A stretch of DNA of 64,000 nucleotides from BD1-7 clade bacterium (GCA_902705865.1 CACSIO010000001.1:323002-387001), one strand, 5' to 3'. Positions 37,679 to 48,096 are shown, counted from the stretch's first letter. Notes: generated by a model not told the origin, from the sequence alone. A program made the numbers and translations.

Positions 37679-38644
37679 TCACAATTGGATGTACAAAACG
37701 ACATTGTAAGCCACATATGCGGTCAGCAAAATGCTGCCAGCTACTTTACCAAACGGCTTGCCACGACGATAGTCGAAGGCCATAAGGGCTGCCAGAAGGC
37801 AGGTTAAGCCTAGCATGGTTGCGTAGTCGCGAACGAAAACACTGGGGTCGAGCGGTTGCGGTGATATCAGGCCGGGAACCGCCATGACGACCAGTAAATT
37901 GAAAATATTGGAGCCAATAATGTTACCAAAGGCGATTTCGTGGTGGCCGCGCAGGGCGCTGGCGACAGATGCGGCGAGTTCCGGCAAGCTGGTGCCTAAT
38001 GCGACAATCGTTAAGCCGATAATCAATTCGGGTACTTCAAAAACACGTGCAATGGTCACGGCGCCATCAACTAGGAATTTGGCACTGATCAGCAAAACAA
38101 CCAGACCAATCACAAAGTTCATCCAGGCTTTACTGGTCGATAGCCCTGTTAGAGAATCAACTTCGTCTTCATCGGTGTCTTCTTCAGGAGACGCATTGAC
38201 CTGTTTTCGATACAGATAAAACAGAAACCAGCCAAGGCCGGCAAATAAAAGCACGCTGTCATACCAATCGACTTGGCGGTCGTATAAAACAAAGCCCGCT
38301 AACAACGATACGGCAAACAGAACCGGCAGCTCGCCAATTAACACCTTGCGGCTAATAGGGATGGCGGCAATTAATGCAGTGGCACCTAAAACCAACCCTA
38401 TATTGGTGATGTTAGAACCGAGAGCGTTACCCACAGCAATACCGCCAGACCCATCCAGTGCAGCAAACATGGAGACGATAATTTCAGGTGCGGATGTACC
38501 GAAGGCGACGATCGTCAAGCCGATGGTGAGCTTGGACATGCCTGAATTTAATGCGATGGATGCTGCGCCTGAGATGAAACGGTCAGCACTCCAGACGAGC
38601 GCGATCAGGCCAAAGAGTATATATAACGAAGCTTCAAGAATCAT
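37679..38644 (-). CDS. yrbG: CaCA-family calcium/sodium exchanger (YrbG type)
   Basis: 321 residues with about ten hydrophobic helices and two alpha repeats containing the ion-binding motifs: VAFGTSAPEIIVSMFAA followed by GNALGSNITNIGLVLG (about 45-85), and VALGTSLPELAASVASA with GNIIGSNIFNLLVVM (about 205-250). The hydrophilic loop between the halves is acidic (ASPEEDTDEDEVD), typical of a regulatory or metal-binding loop. The yrbG-kdsD order is as in E. coli. First gene of the kdsD-lpt run. Confidence 0.94.
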   Translation of the reverse strand: MILEASLYILFGLIALVWSADRFISGAASIALNSGMSKLTIGLTIVAFGTSAPEIIVSMFAALDGSGGIAVGNALGSNITNIGLVLGATALIAAIPISRKVLIGELPVLFAVSLLAGFVLYDRQVDWYDSVLLFAGLGWFLFYLYRKQVNASPEEDTDEDEVDSLTGLSTSKAWMNFVIGLVVLLISAKFLVDGAVTIARVFEVPELIIGLTIVALGTSLPELAASVASALRGHHEIAFGNIIGSNIFNLLVVMAVPGLISPQPLDPSVFVRDYATMLGLTCLLAALMAFDYRRGKPFGKVAGSILLTAYVAYNVVLYIQL

Positions 38645-38982
38645 AGAGTGCGGCAGCGTGGGTTAAATTAGGCGGAATCGGCATGATAAGCGATGCAGGA
38701 TTATACAGAAAACATGCTCGATTTATCATTTTGGAGTGAAATAAATCGTTGCTAGTGGAGCGCCCGCAACCCCTTTATTCCTCTCGTCGCGTGAATGTTC
38801 GAGGTGGTCGCAAAATTCACATGAAATTTGATCCTTTTACTGGTCATTCGGATATTTGTCGTTATGATTGCCGTTTATTTTGTCATACAGCCGTGTGGTA
38901 GTAGCGAAACGTGTGGCCTATAGGCCATGGTTAGAGAGCTTCTCGGCGTGCTGTGGCTCGGTGAACCTTGACGGAGAGGCTT
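38645..38982. other. Divergent intergenic region before the DUF1329 gene
   Basis: 338 bases between two divergent genes; it must contain promoters for both. The only striking feature is a perfect 14-base palindrome TGGCCTATAGGCCA at 38914-38927, 55 bases before the DUF1329 start codon. No additional gene is visible. Confidence 0.5.
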
Positions 38983-40368
38983 ATGAAACTGAAATTAGTT
39001 ATGGCGAGCGCCATAATGAGCTGTGCGGTTGCAACTTCTGTTGCATACGCCAAAGTGTCTACAGACCAGGCTGCAAAGCTCGGTGGCGATGAATACACGC
39101 CGATGGGCGCAGAGAAAAAAGGCAATGCTGCCGGTACTATTCCTGCGTGGACTGGTTCGATGGACAAAGTGCCAGCCGGTTTGAAATATGAAGGTAGCGG
39201 TGACATTTACCCAGACCCGTACGCCGCTGAAAAACCGTTATTTGTTATCGATTCAACCAATCTTGATAAGTACCAGGCAAACCTAAGCGATGGCCAAATT
39301 GCGTTGGTTAAGAAATTTCCTGACAGCTTCCGTATCCCCGTATACCCGTCTCACCGTGATGGTCGTTTCAACAAACTGGTTGAAGATCGTACCAAGTGGA
39401 ATGCGACTAACACTGAATTAGTTAATGGTGTTGATGGTTTGCGCAATTACACCGGTGGTGCTCCTTTCCCGTTTCCAGAGAACGGTGCTGAGGCTATCTG
39501 GAACGCTCGTACGATTCATCCGCACCCAACCATCGTTGGTGTGTTGGACGACATGGCTGTATACCTGAATGGCAATCGTCAGATGCGTCGTCAGATGTAT
39601 GTGTCGGAATTCCCGTATTCTTATAAAGAAAACGAAGTGGGTAAGGTTGATGAAGACATTAGCATCAATGCCGGCTTGATTCATGTAACGGTTGAGCAGC
39701 CACGTCGTCAAAGTGGTCAGATGACAATCGTACATGAAGCATTGGATCAGGTTCAGCACGAGCGTAAGGCTTGGGTATACATTCCAGGATCTCGTCGTGT
39801 TCGTCGTGCACCAACCGTTGGTTATGATACGCCAGACGGCCCAGGTGGATTGGTAACTGTTGATGATTCATTGGGTTTCAACGGCGCATTAGATCGTTAC
39901 GATTGGAAATTAGTGGGTAAAAAAGAAGTTTATATTCCTTACCACAACTACAAATTTGATGATCCAAAAACCAGCTATGAAGAGCTTTTGACCAAAGCGC
40001 ATCCTAATCCAGATTACATGCGTTATGAATTGCACCGTGTATGGATTGTTGAAGCAAACTTGAAAGAAAATGCACGTCACGTATACGCGAAACGTCGTTT
40101 TTACATCGATGAAGATTCTTGGCAGATTGCTTTGCTAGAGAGCTATGACGGTCGTGGTGATCTTTGGCGTGTGGGTATTTTGAACACCCTGTACGACTAC
40201 GCACTGCAAGGTTACGTTGCTCGTGCACAGACATTCATTGATTTGCAATCCGGTGCCTACATCACATTGCGTTTGGTAAACCAAACTGCGCCTGTGAACT
40301 TCACCGCTGAGCCAAAAGGTGAATCTTACTACTCACCATCTAACTTACGTAAGATGGGAACGCGTTAA
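38983..40368 (+). CDS. DUF1329 envelope protein
   Basis: 461 residues with a signal peptide cleaved after about residue 23 (ATSVAYA-KVS). The mature protein is DUF1329, a family related in fold to outer-membrane lipoprotein-sorting proteins (LolA/LolB-like). Typical parts are EYTPMGAEKKGNAAGTIPAW near the N-terminus, AWVYIPGSRRVRRAPTVGYD in the middle and RRFYIDEDSWQIAL near the end. GGAGAGG precedes the ATG at 38983. Codon use is strongly biased (CGT for Arg throughout), suggesting high expression. These genes often sit beside a DUF1302 gene; here it stands alone. Ligand unknown. Confidence 0.9.
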   Translation: MKLKLVMASAIMSCAVATSVAYAKVSTDQAAKLGGDEYTPMGAEKKGNAAGTIPAWTGSMDKVPAGLKYEGSGDIYPDPYAAEKPLFVIDSTNLDKYQANLSDGQIALVKKFPDSFRIPVYPSHRDGRFNKLVEDRTKWNATNTELVNGVDGLRNYTGGAPFPFPENGAEAIWNARTIHPHPTIVGVLDDMAVYLNGNRQMRRQMYVSEFPYSYKENEVGKVDEDISINAGLIHVTVEQPRRQSGQMTIVHEALDQVQHERKAWVYIPGSRRVRRAPTVGYDTPDGPGGLVTVDDSLGFNGALDRYDWKLVGKKEVYIPYHNYKFDDPKTSYEELLTKAHPNPDYMRYELHRVWIVEANLKENARHVYAKRRFYIDEDSWQIALLESYDGRGDLWRVGILNTLYDYALQGYVARAQTFIDLQSGAYITLRLVNQTAPVNFTAEPKGESYYSPSNLRKMGTR

Positions 40369-40387
40369 TCGATCTTTCGGTTAAACG

Positions 40388-40417
40388 AAAAAAAGGCCGC
40401 TTTATGCGGCCTTTTTT
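40388..40417. terminator. Bidirectional terminator between DUF1329 gene and sthA
   Basis: AAAAGGCCGC - TTTAT - GCGGCCTTTTTT. A ten-pair stem with T on both strands, between two convergent genes. Confidence 0.92.
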
Positions 40418-40451
40418 GTGCGTGTCGATTTTTCGTGATAGTGGCGGAGCC

Positions 40452-41846
40452 TTATTTTAGTCGATTTAGCCCGTTAAAGGCGGCAATACGATAGGCTTCG
40501 GCCATAGTAGGGTAATTGAAGGTATTGTTGATGAAGTAATGAATGCTGTTTGCCTTGCCCTTTTGTTTCATGATCGCCTGGCCGATATGAATGATTTCAG
40601 TGGCCTCTCGGCCGAAGCAATGTACGCCCAAAATAGAATGGTCATGCGCATGAAACAGAATCTTCAGCATGCCTTGTGACTGCCCACTGATTTGACCGCG
40701 CGCGGTGTCTTTGAAGAAGGCTCTGCCAACCTCGTAAGGGACTTTCGCTGCCGTTAATTCGCGCTCTGTTTTGCCGACAGAACTGATTTCCGGAATGGTA
40801 TAGATACCGGTAGGTACATCATCAACGTAGTGCGTTTTATCGCCAAGAATGGCCGTGTCTGCAGCCGCAACGCCTTGGTTGTAGGCAGCACTGGCCAATG
40901 ACGGCCAGCCAACAACATCACCCACGGCATAGATGTTTTCGACATTGGTCTGGTAGCCTTTATCGACTTCCAGTTGTCCTCTGTGGTTGGCTTTAATGCC
41001 GACACTGTCGAGGTTCAATGTATCTGTGTTGCCGGTTCTACCGTTACACCACAGTATTGCGTCGGCTCGAATGCTCTTGCCGGATTCCAAATTCAAACAA
41101 ACGCCATCCTCACGGGTTTCAAGGCTCTGAAATGTCTCTTGATGGCGAATGGTGACACCGCGATTCATCATGTGATAAAAAATGGAGTCAGAGATCTCGT
41201 CGTCGAGAAATTCCAGCAAGCGCGACCGGGTATTGATCAGGTCAACTTTGATCCCCAGGCTTGAAAAAATAGAGGCGTATTCACAGCCAATAACGCCCGC
41301 GCCGTAGATGATCAGGCGTCGCGGTGTGAATGGCATATGTAGAATCGTATCACTATCAAATACGCGCTGGTGAGTGAAGTCGATATCCGTAGGCCGGTAG
41401 GGGCGCGACCCGGTAGCAATAATAATATCCTTGGCGGTGATCTGGTTGCTGGTTTTGCCGTCGGCGCGAATACGCAGCTCATTTTTACTAATGAATGAGG
41501 CTTCGCCGTAGTAATAACGTACCTGGTTGCGCGTATAAAAACGTGAGCGCATAGATACTTGTTTTTTAATGACATCCGAGACGTTTTTAAGCAGGTCTTG
41601 ATACTGCACACGTTGCCCGAGCTTTAATTCCGGTGTGATCGGGTTTTCTTGGTATCGCAAGTAGCTATTTACTGCCGACCGCAAAGCCTTGGATGGAATA
41701 GTGCCGACATGGGTACAATTGCCACCAGGGCTTTCTTTGTCGTCGATAATGGCAACACGTTTGTCGTGTTTGATGGCGTTAACAGCGGCGCTTTCGCCAG
41801 CAGGGCCGGAACCAATCACTACAAGGTCATATTCGTAATCAGGCAT
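40452..41846 (-). CDS. sthA: Soluble pyridine nucleotide transhydrogenase
   Basis: Flavoprotein that transfers hydride between NADPH and NAD+, balancing the two pools. 464 residues in the disulfide-reductase fold: FAD-binding [15 protein letters not shown] (about 10-24), NAD(P)-binding [15 protein letters not shown] (about 183-197) and the C-terminal dimerisation domain. The active-site region reads [16 protein letters not shown], with only one cysteine where true disulfide reductases have two; this identifies SthA. Monocistronic. Confidence 0.96.
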   Translation of the reverse strand: MPDYEYDLVVIGSGPAGESAAVNAIKHDKRVAIIDDKESPGGNCTHVGTIPSKALRSAVNSYLRYQENPITPELKLGQRVQYQDLLKNVSDVIKKQVSMRSRFYTRNQVRYYYGEASFISKNELRIRADGKTSNQITAKDIIIATGSRPYRPTDIDFTHQRVFDSDTILHMPFTPRRLIIYGAGVIGCEYASIFSSLGIKVDLINTRSRLLEFLDDEISDSIFYHMMNRGVTIRHQETFQSLETREDGVCLNLESGKSIRADAILWCNGRTGNTDTLNLDSVGIKANHRGQLEVDKGYQTNVENIYAVGDVVGWPSLASAAYNQGVAAADTAILGDKTHYVDDVPTGIYTIPEISSVGKTERELTAAKVPYEVGRAFFKDTARGQISGQSQGMLKILFHAHDHSILGVHCFGREATEIIHIGQAIMKQKGKANSIHYFINNTFNYPTMAEAYRIAAFNGLNRLK

Positions 41847-42091
41847 GGATTTCTCGCGGGTGCATGCAAATGGCAGATTGTTTGATGAAGTATAAGGTGG
41901 TCATTCGGTTTCTTCAGCAACTTGTATACCAAACGCTTGGGTTGCGTTCGGATGTTGCTATCGGCTAAGGCAGACCGCTGACGTATAGCTGTATGCCCGT
42001 TTTTAGCACATTTTTACAGTGCATAGGCACTTGAAGTGTGCGGTAGCGGAAACGAATAAGATCTAACACGTCTAATGTTGGTGACTTCCGG

Positions 42092-42694
42092 CTATGGGCC
42101 AGTATCCCAACGTCCCTTCCAGGCATTCATGACTTTTTCGGTATACACAGTGCGTGGGTAGCTGCCATTGTAGCGTGCCAATGCCATGCTTAATCCGCCT
42201 TTGCCTTTTTCTCGCTGGATGTAGTATTGAAGAATACGACAACCATAAGACAAGTTGGTGTCGATATGAGTGAGATTGTCTTCAGGGCGGCCGATTTCGT
42301 CTTTCCAAAATGGCATGACTTGCATTAATCCCTGAGCACCGACACGCGATATTGCATAGTTGTCGAATGCACTTTCTATTTGAATTACCGCCAGAACGAT
42401 GTCGGGGTTAAGGCTGGCTTTTTTGGCTTCGCGATGAATAGCCTTGAGCAGAGATAGCCGGTGTTCATGATCTTTGATGTAACGTCTTAATCGGGCGGAT
42501 TGACTGACGAGCCAAACCTCGGCCTCGAACTTATCCGTAAAGCTCGATGATTCAGCAATGGTTTGTTTTAAAAATGCACGCAGCTCATCACGTTCTTGTT
42601 GACGGCTGGGTTTGTCGGCAGCCTGAGCGTTAAACACGCTCAGGCTGATCGAGATCAGTAGAAGTCTGATAAGCTGATTCAGGCTGCTACGCAT
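42092..42694 (-). CDS. Lytic transglycosylase (SLT domain)
   Basis: Cleaves peptidoglycan between MurNAc and GlcNAc, leaving 1,6-anhydro ends. 200 residues: a signal peptide (about 1-25, ending AQA-ADKPS), a helical spacer and a C-terminal SLT/lysozyme-like domain. The catalytic Glu lies in AVIQIESAFDNYAIS and the fold signature GAQGLMQVMPFWKDEIG follows. It is shorter than Slt70 or MltC and is probably free in the periplasm. The ATG at 42694 is six bases after the proS stop, so the two are likely cotranscribed. Confidence 0.9.
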   Translation of the reverse strand: MRSSLNQLIRLLLISISLSVFNAQAADKPSRQQERDELRAFLKQTIAESSSFTDKFEAEVWLVSQSARLRRYIKDHEHRLSLLKAIHREAKKASLNPDIVLAVIQIESAFDNYAISRVGAQGLMQVMPFWKDEIGRPEDNLTHIDTNLSYGCRILQYYIQREKGKGGLSMALARYNGSYPRTVYTEKVMNAWKGRWDTGP

Positions 42695-42699
42695 GCGGG

Positions 42700-44421
42700 T
42701 TAGCCTGCCAGTTTGGCCTGAATAAAGCCATCCAGTTCGTCCAAGCTAACATTGACCGCATCACCTTCTTTGCGGTTTTTGTATTCCACGGCGTTTTCTT
42801 TGAGGCTGCGATCACCGATCACAATGCGGTGGGGAATGCCGATCAGCTCCATATCAGCAAATTTCACGCCGGGGCGCTCGTTACGGTCATCCAGCAAGAC
42901 ATCAACGCCTTGTTCTGACAACTTCGCATAGAGAGATTCAGCAGCTTCGCGCACAGCGTCACTCTTCTGCATGTTTAATGGCACGATGGCTAGCTGGTAA
43001 GGTGCTATTGATGTCGGCCAGCAAATGCCTTGTTCGTCATGGTTTTGTTCAATGGCAGCGGCAACTACACGGGATACGCCGATACCGTAACACCCCATGG
43101 TCATGGTGCGGGCTTTGCCGTTTTCATCAAGCACGGTTGCATTCATAGCTTCACTGTATTTGGTGCCAAGTTGGAAAATATGACCAACTTCAATACCGCG
43201 TTTGATAGTAATGGTGCCTTTTCCATCCGGGCTTTTATCGCCTTCGACAACGTTACGAATATCAGCAACCTGCGGCAACTCGCCGTCGCGTTGCCAGTTA
43301 AAGCCTTTTAAATGCGCGCCAGATTCGTTGGCTCCACAGATGAAGTCTGACAGTACTGCGGCACTTCGGTCGACATATGTTTGCAGCTGCAGATTTGGGC
43401 CCAGTGAGCCGATGTCGCAGCCAGTTGCGGCTTTGATTTCAGCATCCGTTGCAAATGTCAGTGGTTCAGCGATACCGGTCAGCTTTTCGGCTTTAATATC
43501 GTTGAGTTCGTGGTCACCACGCAGAATCAATGCGATTAGTGGCGTGTTACCCTCGGCATCTTCAACGCCTTTGACGATAAGTGTCTTGGCGGTTCGAATC
43601 GCGTCAACATTGAAAAAGCGACAGACGTCATCGATGCTGTGGGTATCGGGAGTGGCGACTTTTTCCAGGGCTTCTGTGGCTGCGTCAGCCTGATCTTTAT
43701 CGGCCAGCCCTTCGGCTTTTTCAATGTTGGATGCAAAGTCGCTATCGGTACTGAAGGCGATATCGTCTTCGCCAGACTCAGCCAGTACGTGGAATTCATG
43801 TGATGCGCTGCCACCGATGCTGCCGGTGTCTGCATCAACAGCACGGAAGTCGAGACCCAGTCGAGTGAAAATACGCGAGTAGGTTGCGTACATGATGTCA
43901 TAGGTTTCTTGCAGGCTTTCTTGGTTTGCATGAAAAGAGTAGGCATCTTTCATCGTGAACTCACGGCCACGCATCAAGCCAAAACGTGGGCGAATTTCGT
44001 CACGAAACTTGGTTTGAATTTGATAGAAGTTCATCGGTAGCTGTTTGTAGCTGTTCAGTTCATTGCGAATGACGTCGGTGATCACTTCTTCGTGGGTTGG
44101 GCCGAGGCAGAATTCACGGTTGTGGCGATCGTGAATGCGCAGGAGCTCGGGGCCATATTGTTGCCAGCGACCGGATTCTTCCCAGATGTCCGCCGGTTGA
44201 ACAACGGGCATTAATACTTCTTGAGCACCTGAGCGGTTCATTTCTTCCCGCACAATGGCTTCAACTTTACGCAGGACTTTCAGGCCCATCGGTAACCAGG
44301 TGTAGAGGCCTGAGGCCAATTTACGGATTAGGCCGGCTCTCAATAATAGCTGGTGGCTGATGACTTCTGCATCCGAGGGCGTTTCTTTTAACGTGGCGAT
44401 TAATGCCTGGCTAGCGCGCAT
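42700..44421 (-). CDS. proS: Prolyl-tRNA synthetase, bacterial type
   Basis: Charges tRNA-Pro. 573 residues, class II: motif 1 [22 protein letters not shown] (about 37-58 region), motif 2 [17 protein letters not shown] (about 137-152), a long insertion (about 225-405) that is the bacterial INS domain removing Ala-tRNA(Pro), and motif 3 [17 protein letters not shown] (about 445-460). The length matches E. coli ProS (572). The start ATG at 44421 diverges from the HIT gene. Confidence 0.97.
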   Translation of the reverse strand: MRASQALIATLKETPSDAEVISHQLLLRAGLIRKLASGLYTWLPMGLKVLRKVEAIVREEMNRSGAQEVLMPVVQPADIWEESGRWQQYGPELLRIHDRHNREFCLGPTHEEVITDVIRNELNSYKQLPMNFYQIQTKFRDEIRPRFGLMRGREFTMKDAYSFHANQESLQETYDIMYATYSRIFTRLGLDFRAVDADTGSIGGSASHEFHVLAESGEDDIAFSTDSDFASNIEKAEGLADKDQADAATEALEKVATPDTHSIDDVCRFFNVDAIRTAKTLIVKGVEDAEGNTPLIALILRGDHELNDIKAEKLTGIAEPLTFATDAEIKAATGCDIGSLGPNLQLQTYVDRSAAVLSDFICGANESGAHLKGFNWQRDGELPQVADIRNVVEGDKSPDGKGTITIKRGIEVGHIFQLGTKYSEAMNATVLDENGKARTMTMGCYGIGVSRVVAAAIEQNHDEQGICWPTSIAPYQLAIVPLNMQKSDAVREAAESLYAKLSEQGVDVLLDDRNERPGVKFADMELIGIPHRIVIGDRSLKENAVEYKNRKEGDAVNVSLDELDGFIQAKLAG

Positions 44422-44511
44422 GGGCTTTTGACTCGTAAAAATAGTAGTAGGTTTAATGACTTAAATGCTTTAAATTTTACTTTGCTTGATTCCATTCGTA
44501 CAGAGGCCACT

Positions 44512-44943
44512 ATGTTTGAACTTGATCCTCAGTTGCAGGGCGATAGTGTCAGCCTGGGAAAGCTGGCACTCTGCGAAGTATTACTGGCAAAGGATGCAAA
44601 CTACCCCTGGCTTATTTTGGTGCCACATCGGGCATCAATTACCGAGATCTACCAGTTGCCTGATGAAGACCAACTGCAACTCTCGAAAGAAGTCAGCTTG
44701 GTATCACGCCTGATGGCGACACATTTTCTTGCGCATAAAATGAACGTTGCGGCACTGGGAAATGTTGTCAGCCAGTTGCATGTCCATGTTATTGCCCGAT
44801 TCGATTATGACCCTGCTTGGCCTGCGCCAATATGGGGGAAAGCCAAAGCAACAGCCTACGAGGCTGAAGAGCTTGAAACCACAATAAACAGTTTGCGAGC
44901 CCTTTTGGCCGCAGATTTTGTGCAGGAAGAAAACGCTGCTTAG
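44512..44943 (+). CDS. HIT-domain hydrolase
   Basis: 143 residues; nucleotide-phosphate hydrolase or transferase of the histidine-triad superfamily. The triad region reads SQLHVHVIARFDYDPAWP: the first His of HxHxH is Gln, while the second (in other family members the catalytic His) and third are kept. To my knowledge this Q-x-H-x-H form is normal in this gammaproteobacterial branch. The ATG at 44512 (MFELDPQL) is chosen over one 28 codons upstream. The substrate is unknown. Confidence 0.88.
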   Translation: MFELDPQLQGDSVSLGKLALCEVLLAKDANYPWLILVPHRASITEIYQLPDEDQLQLSKEVSLVSRLMATHFLAHKMNVAALGNVVSQLHVHVIARFDYDPAWPAPIWGKAKATAYEAEELETTINSLRALLAADFVQEENAA

Positions 44944-45166
44944 GATACCACGACAATAGCTTGTCTGGGATAAAAAGACGCAGACTGGGTCGCAGGTTGC
45001 AGGTAAATTAGGCAGAAGTTGAGAGAAGCTCAGGGGCCGCAGTAAAGGTATGAGGAGCGATACGAAAGGACGCGCAGTGCAGGATGGGTGTTATGGGGGG
45101 CGGGAAAGGGTACAGCTGGATCCCTTGTGTGTTGGTACGAGTAGCTAATCTCGCAATAAAAGAACG

Positions 45167-45508
45167 CTAAACAGTCATGTCCTTCAAGCCTTTTAATGCA
45201 CGAACCTTAACAACGGTTTCGGCAGGTTTGGCCTTGAACATCATTTCTTCACCCGTGAAAGGATTAACTCCTTTGCGGGCTTTTTTGGCCGGCTTCTTTT
45301 GCGTCACAATCTTGAACATGCCAGGCAGCACAAATTCGCCGCAGGAACGTTTTTTAACGTGACGTTCGATTAGAACGCTGAGTTCATCCAGAACATCGGT
45401 AACTTGCTTGCGTGTGAGTTCTGTTTGTTCAGCAATTTCACCAATGATTTGCGATTTAGTGTAGCGTTCGCTGATCGCTGGTTTTTTACGTGTGCTAGTG
45501 GTTGCCAT
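45167..45508 (-). CDS. HU/IHF-family DNA-binding protein
   Basis: 113 residues. The core HU fold runs from about 18 to 108: SQIIGEIAEQTELTRKQVTDVLDEL, the beta-arm region with VLPGMFKIVTQKKPAKKARKGVNPFTGEEMMFKAKPA-type sequence and the final KVRALKGLKD. It is about 20 residues longer than HupA/HupB at the basic N-terminus (MATTSTRKKPA), as in the PA5348-type HU proteins of Pseudomonas. Probable nucleoid-associated protein. Monocistronic. Confidence 0.92.
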   Translation of the reverse strand: MATTSTRKKPAISERYTKSQIIGEIAEQTELTRKQVTDVLDELSVLIERHVKKRSCGEFVLPGMFKIVTQKKPAKKARKGVNPFTGEEMMFKAKPAETVVKVRALKGLKDMTV

Positions 45509-45720
45509 GTATGGTTCCCCGTATTCTTATGTTGGACCAACAAAGCCGCAGAGGGCGATTTCGCTTATAGGTATAGCAGTTGCAGCGGTTCCGACAAGCT
45601 AGAGCCTATGATTTCCGCTAAATCCGTTCAGATCGGGAAGTTTTTGCGATTGCAGCGAGCAAATTGCTATAATCGCCCGATTTTGTTCATTCGGTGGGAT
45701 ATCTGAGGTCTTTTAAAGCT

Positions 45721-45945
45721 ATGCCGATCTACGAATATCAATGTGAAGAATGCAGCCATCAGCTGGAAGCCATTCAAAAAATGAGTGACGACGCACTGAA
45801 GGAATGTCCTTCTTGTGGCAAGTCGACGCTGAAAAAACTGATTTCAGCGTCGGGATTTCGCCTCAAGGGCCAAGGCTGGTATGAAACCGATTTTAAGTCG
45901 TCGGGCGCCAAAAAGAATTTGGCCGGTGATTCTTCCGGCAGTTGA
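45721..45945 (+). CDS. FmdB-family zinc-ribbon protein
   Basis: 74 residues. N-terminal MPIYEYQCEECSHQLEAIQK followed by CPSCGK: two CxxC pairs of a zinc ribbon (Cys8, Cys11, Cys32, Cys35), then ISASGFRLKGQGWYETDF, the FmdB tail. Function uncertain; the fmdB-aspS order is common. ATG at 45721; a longer frame from 45694 lacks support. Likely transcribed into aspS. Confidence 0.93.
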   Translation: MPIYEYQCEECSHQLEAIQKMSDDALKECPSCGKSTLKKLISASGFRLKGQGWYETDFKSSGAKKNLAGDSSGS

Positions 45946-45983
45946 GCCTAGAGTGGCTGCCATGTAACGCGATTAACCCATGA

Positions 45984-46002
45984 CGGCAGGGCGAACCTGC
46001 CG
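45984..46002 (+). other. Leader hairpin between fmdB-like gene and aspS
   Basis: CGGCAGG - GCGAA - CCTGCCG, a perfect seven-pair GC-rich stem without a T tract, 60 bases before aspS. It may stabilise the mRNA or modulate read-through; no known riboswitch is recognised. Confidence 0.45.
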
Positions 46003-46064
46003 CATACAGATACAGAATCGGAGCCAGCAGGCTTCCATTCCACAAAATTACTGGAGTATTCCCC

Positions 46065-47858
46065 ATGATGCGCACCAACTATTGCGGCGCTTTATCAACT
46101 GATCAAATTGATCAAACCATCACTTTATGCGGTTGGGTCGACCGTCGTCGCGATCACGGTGGTGTTATCTTTATTGACCTGCGTGACCGTGAAGGCATTG
46201 TGCAGGTAGTGTTTGATCCGGATACCGAAGAGCACTTCGAGCGTGCCGATACGGTGCGTGGCGAATATGTGATTCAAGTAACCGGTCGTGTTCGTGCACG
46301 AGCTGCTGCAACCGTGAATGCGGATATGGCAACCGGTGAGATTGAAGTGTTGGGCAAAGAGCTGGTGATTTTGAACAAATCAGAAACACCGCCTTTCCAG
46401 CTCGATACTCATACCGAAGTAGGTGAAGATGTTCGTTTGAAATACCGCTTCTTAGATCTACGTCGTAACGACATTCAAGATCGCTTGCGCTTGCGTTCGG
46501 ATATTACTTCATCGATTCGTCGTTTTCTTGATGGGCAAGGCTTTCTGGATATCGAAACACCGATTCTGACTCGTGAAACACCGGAAGGTGCGCGTGATTA
46601 TCTGGTGCCGAGTCGTACCCATGAAGGCAAATTTTTTGCATTGCCTCAGTCGCCACAGCTGTTTAAACAGCTGCTTATGGTGTCTGGTATGGATCGCTAT
46701 TACCAGATCGCACGTTGTTTCCGTGATGAAGATTTGCGCGCTGACCGCCAGCCTGAATTTACCCAAATCGATATTGAAGCCTCTTTTGTTGATCAAGACG
46801 ACATTATGTCGATCACTGAAGAGATGGTTCGCGGGTTATTTAAAGAAGTGTTGGATGTTGATCTGCCTGAATTACCGCGCATGACGTATGAAGAGTCGGT
46901 GCGTCGTTTTGGTATCGATCGCCCAGATTTGCGTATTCCACTTGAGTTGATCGATATTAAAGATCTCTTGACCGAGGTTGAATTCAAAGTATTTTCTGGC
47001 CCAGCTAACGATCCGAAAGGTCGTATTGCAGCGGTGAAGGTACCTGGTGGTAACGATAAGTTAACGCGCAAACAAATTGACGCGTATACCAAGTTTGTTG
47101 GTATCTACGGCGCTAAGGGTCTTGCTTACATTAAAGTTAACGATAAAGATGATTTGGAAAACGGTCTGCAGTCACCTATCGTTAAATTTTTGCCTAACGA
47201 AGCCCGTCAGGGAATCCTTGAGCGTGTGGGTGCTGAAAACGGCGATTTAATCTTCTTTGGTGCGGATAAAACGAAGATCGTTAATGAATCACTGGCTGCG
47301 TTGCGTGTGAAGCTGGGTGAAGATTTGGATCTTATCGAATCTGAGTGGGCACCGGTATGGGTTGTTGACTTCCCAATGTTTGAAGAAGACGGTAAAGGTG
47401 GTTTGACTCCGCTGCATCACCCGTTTACCGCACCAGCATGTTCTGCTGAAGAGCTAAAAGCGGCGCCAGAAAATGCGCTGTCGGTTGCCTACGATATGGT
47501 TCTGAATGGCACCGAATTAGGTGGTGGCTCTATCCGTATTCACGATGGCGACATGCAACAAACTGTTTTTGAAGTGCTGGGTATCGGCGAAGAAGAGCAG
47601 CGTGAAAAGTTTGGCTTCTTGCTGGATGCACTGAAATTTGGTGCGCCACCACACGGTGGATTGGCTTTTGGTCTGGATCGTTTGGTGATGCTGATGACCG
47701 GTGCTAAATCTATTCGTGATGTTATTGCGTTCCCGAAAACACAGTCTGCCGGCTGTATGATGACGGATGCGCCTGGGGCGGTAAGCACGCATCACCTCAA
47801 CGAGCTGAATATTCGTTTGCGTAAAAAAGAGAAAAAAGAGCCGTCTGAAAACACATAA
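46065..47858 (+). CDS. aspS: Aspartyl-tRNA synthetase, probably non-discriminating
   Basis: 597 residues, class IIb bacterial type: N-terminal OB-fold anticodon domain (about 1-110), motif 2 [20 protein letters not shown] (about 218-237), the GAD insertion (about 290-420) and motif 3 [14 protein letters not shown] near 540. In the anticodon domain the sequence [10 protein letters not shown] has His31 where E. coli has Leu; as I recall, this His marks the P. aeruginosa enzyme that also aspartylates tRNA-Asn. With gatCAB in the same genome this suggests indirect Asn-tRNA synthesis. The first of two adjacent ATGs is better placed after TGGAG. Confidence 0.96.
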   Translation: MMRTNYCGALSTDQIDQTITLCGWVDRRRDHGGVIFIDLRDREGIVQVVFDPDTEEHFERADTVRGEYVIQVTGRVRARAAATVNADMATGEIEVLGKELVILNKSETPPFQLDTHTEVGEDVRLKYRFLDLRRNDIQDRLRLRSDITSSIRRFLDGQGFLDIETPILTRETPEGARDYLVPSRTHEGKFFALPQSPQLFKQLLMVSGMDRYYQIARCFRDEDLRADRQPEFTQIDIEASFVDQDDIMSITEEMVRGLFKEVLDVDLPELPRMTYEESVRRFGIDRPDLRIPLELIDIKDLLTEVEFKVFSGPANDPKGRIAAVKVPGGNDKLTRKQIDAYTKFVGIYGAKGLAYIKVNDKDDLENGLQSPIVKFLPNEARQGILERVGAENGDLIFFGADKTKIVNESLAALRVKLGEDLDLIESEWAPVWVVDFPMFEEDGKGGLTPLHHPFTAPACSAEELKAAPENALSVAYDMVLNGTELGGGSIRIHDGDMQQTVFEVLGIGEEEQREKFGFLLDALKFGAPPHGGLAFGLDRLVMLMTGAKSIRDVIAFPKTQSAGCMMTDAPGAVSTHHLNELNIRLRKKEKKEPSENT

Positions 47859-47999
47859 TTTTTGGAAGGACTGAGATGCCGGGCGGCAGGTGTTGGCAAA
47901 CACCGCCTGTGCTCAGTGTCGATAAGGTTGCCGGATACAAGCAACGCTTGCTAATCGTCATTGAATGATGTGTTGTTTGTTTTTTGGTCATGCTATCTA

Positions 48000-48023
48000 A
48001 AAGCGCCTGTCGGCGCTTTTTTT
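48000..48023 (+). terminator. Intrinsic terminator downstream of aspS
   Basis: AAGCGCC - TGTC - GGCGCTT followed by TTTTT; seven-pair stem, 142 bases after the aspS stop and 58 before the ruvC promoter, isolating the two units. Confidence 0.88.
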
Positions 48024-48066
48024 ATGCCCGATCGTAGCGCAGAGAATCTCGCCCCAAATTGCCAAC

Positions 48067-48096
48067 TTGTGACTAAACTTATGTAAAAATATACAG
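48067..48096 (+). promoter_or_regulatory. ruvC promoter with overlapping LexA box
   Basis: -35 TTGTGA (48067-48072), a 17-base spacer and -10 TATACA (48090-48095). A LexA-type box ATGT-AAAAATAT-ACAG (48081-48096) covers the -10; the consensus is CTGT-N8-ACAG, so only the first base differs and the flanks are A/T as expected. ruvAB is SOS-controlled in E. coli, so SOS induction of the whole ruvCAB run is a natural prediction. Confidence 0.75.
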
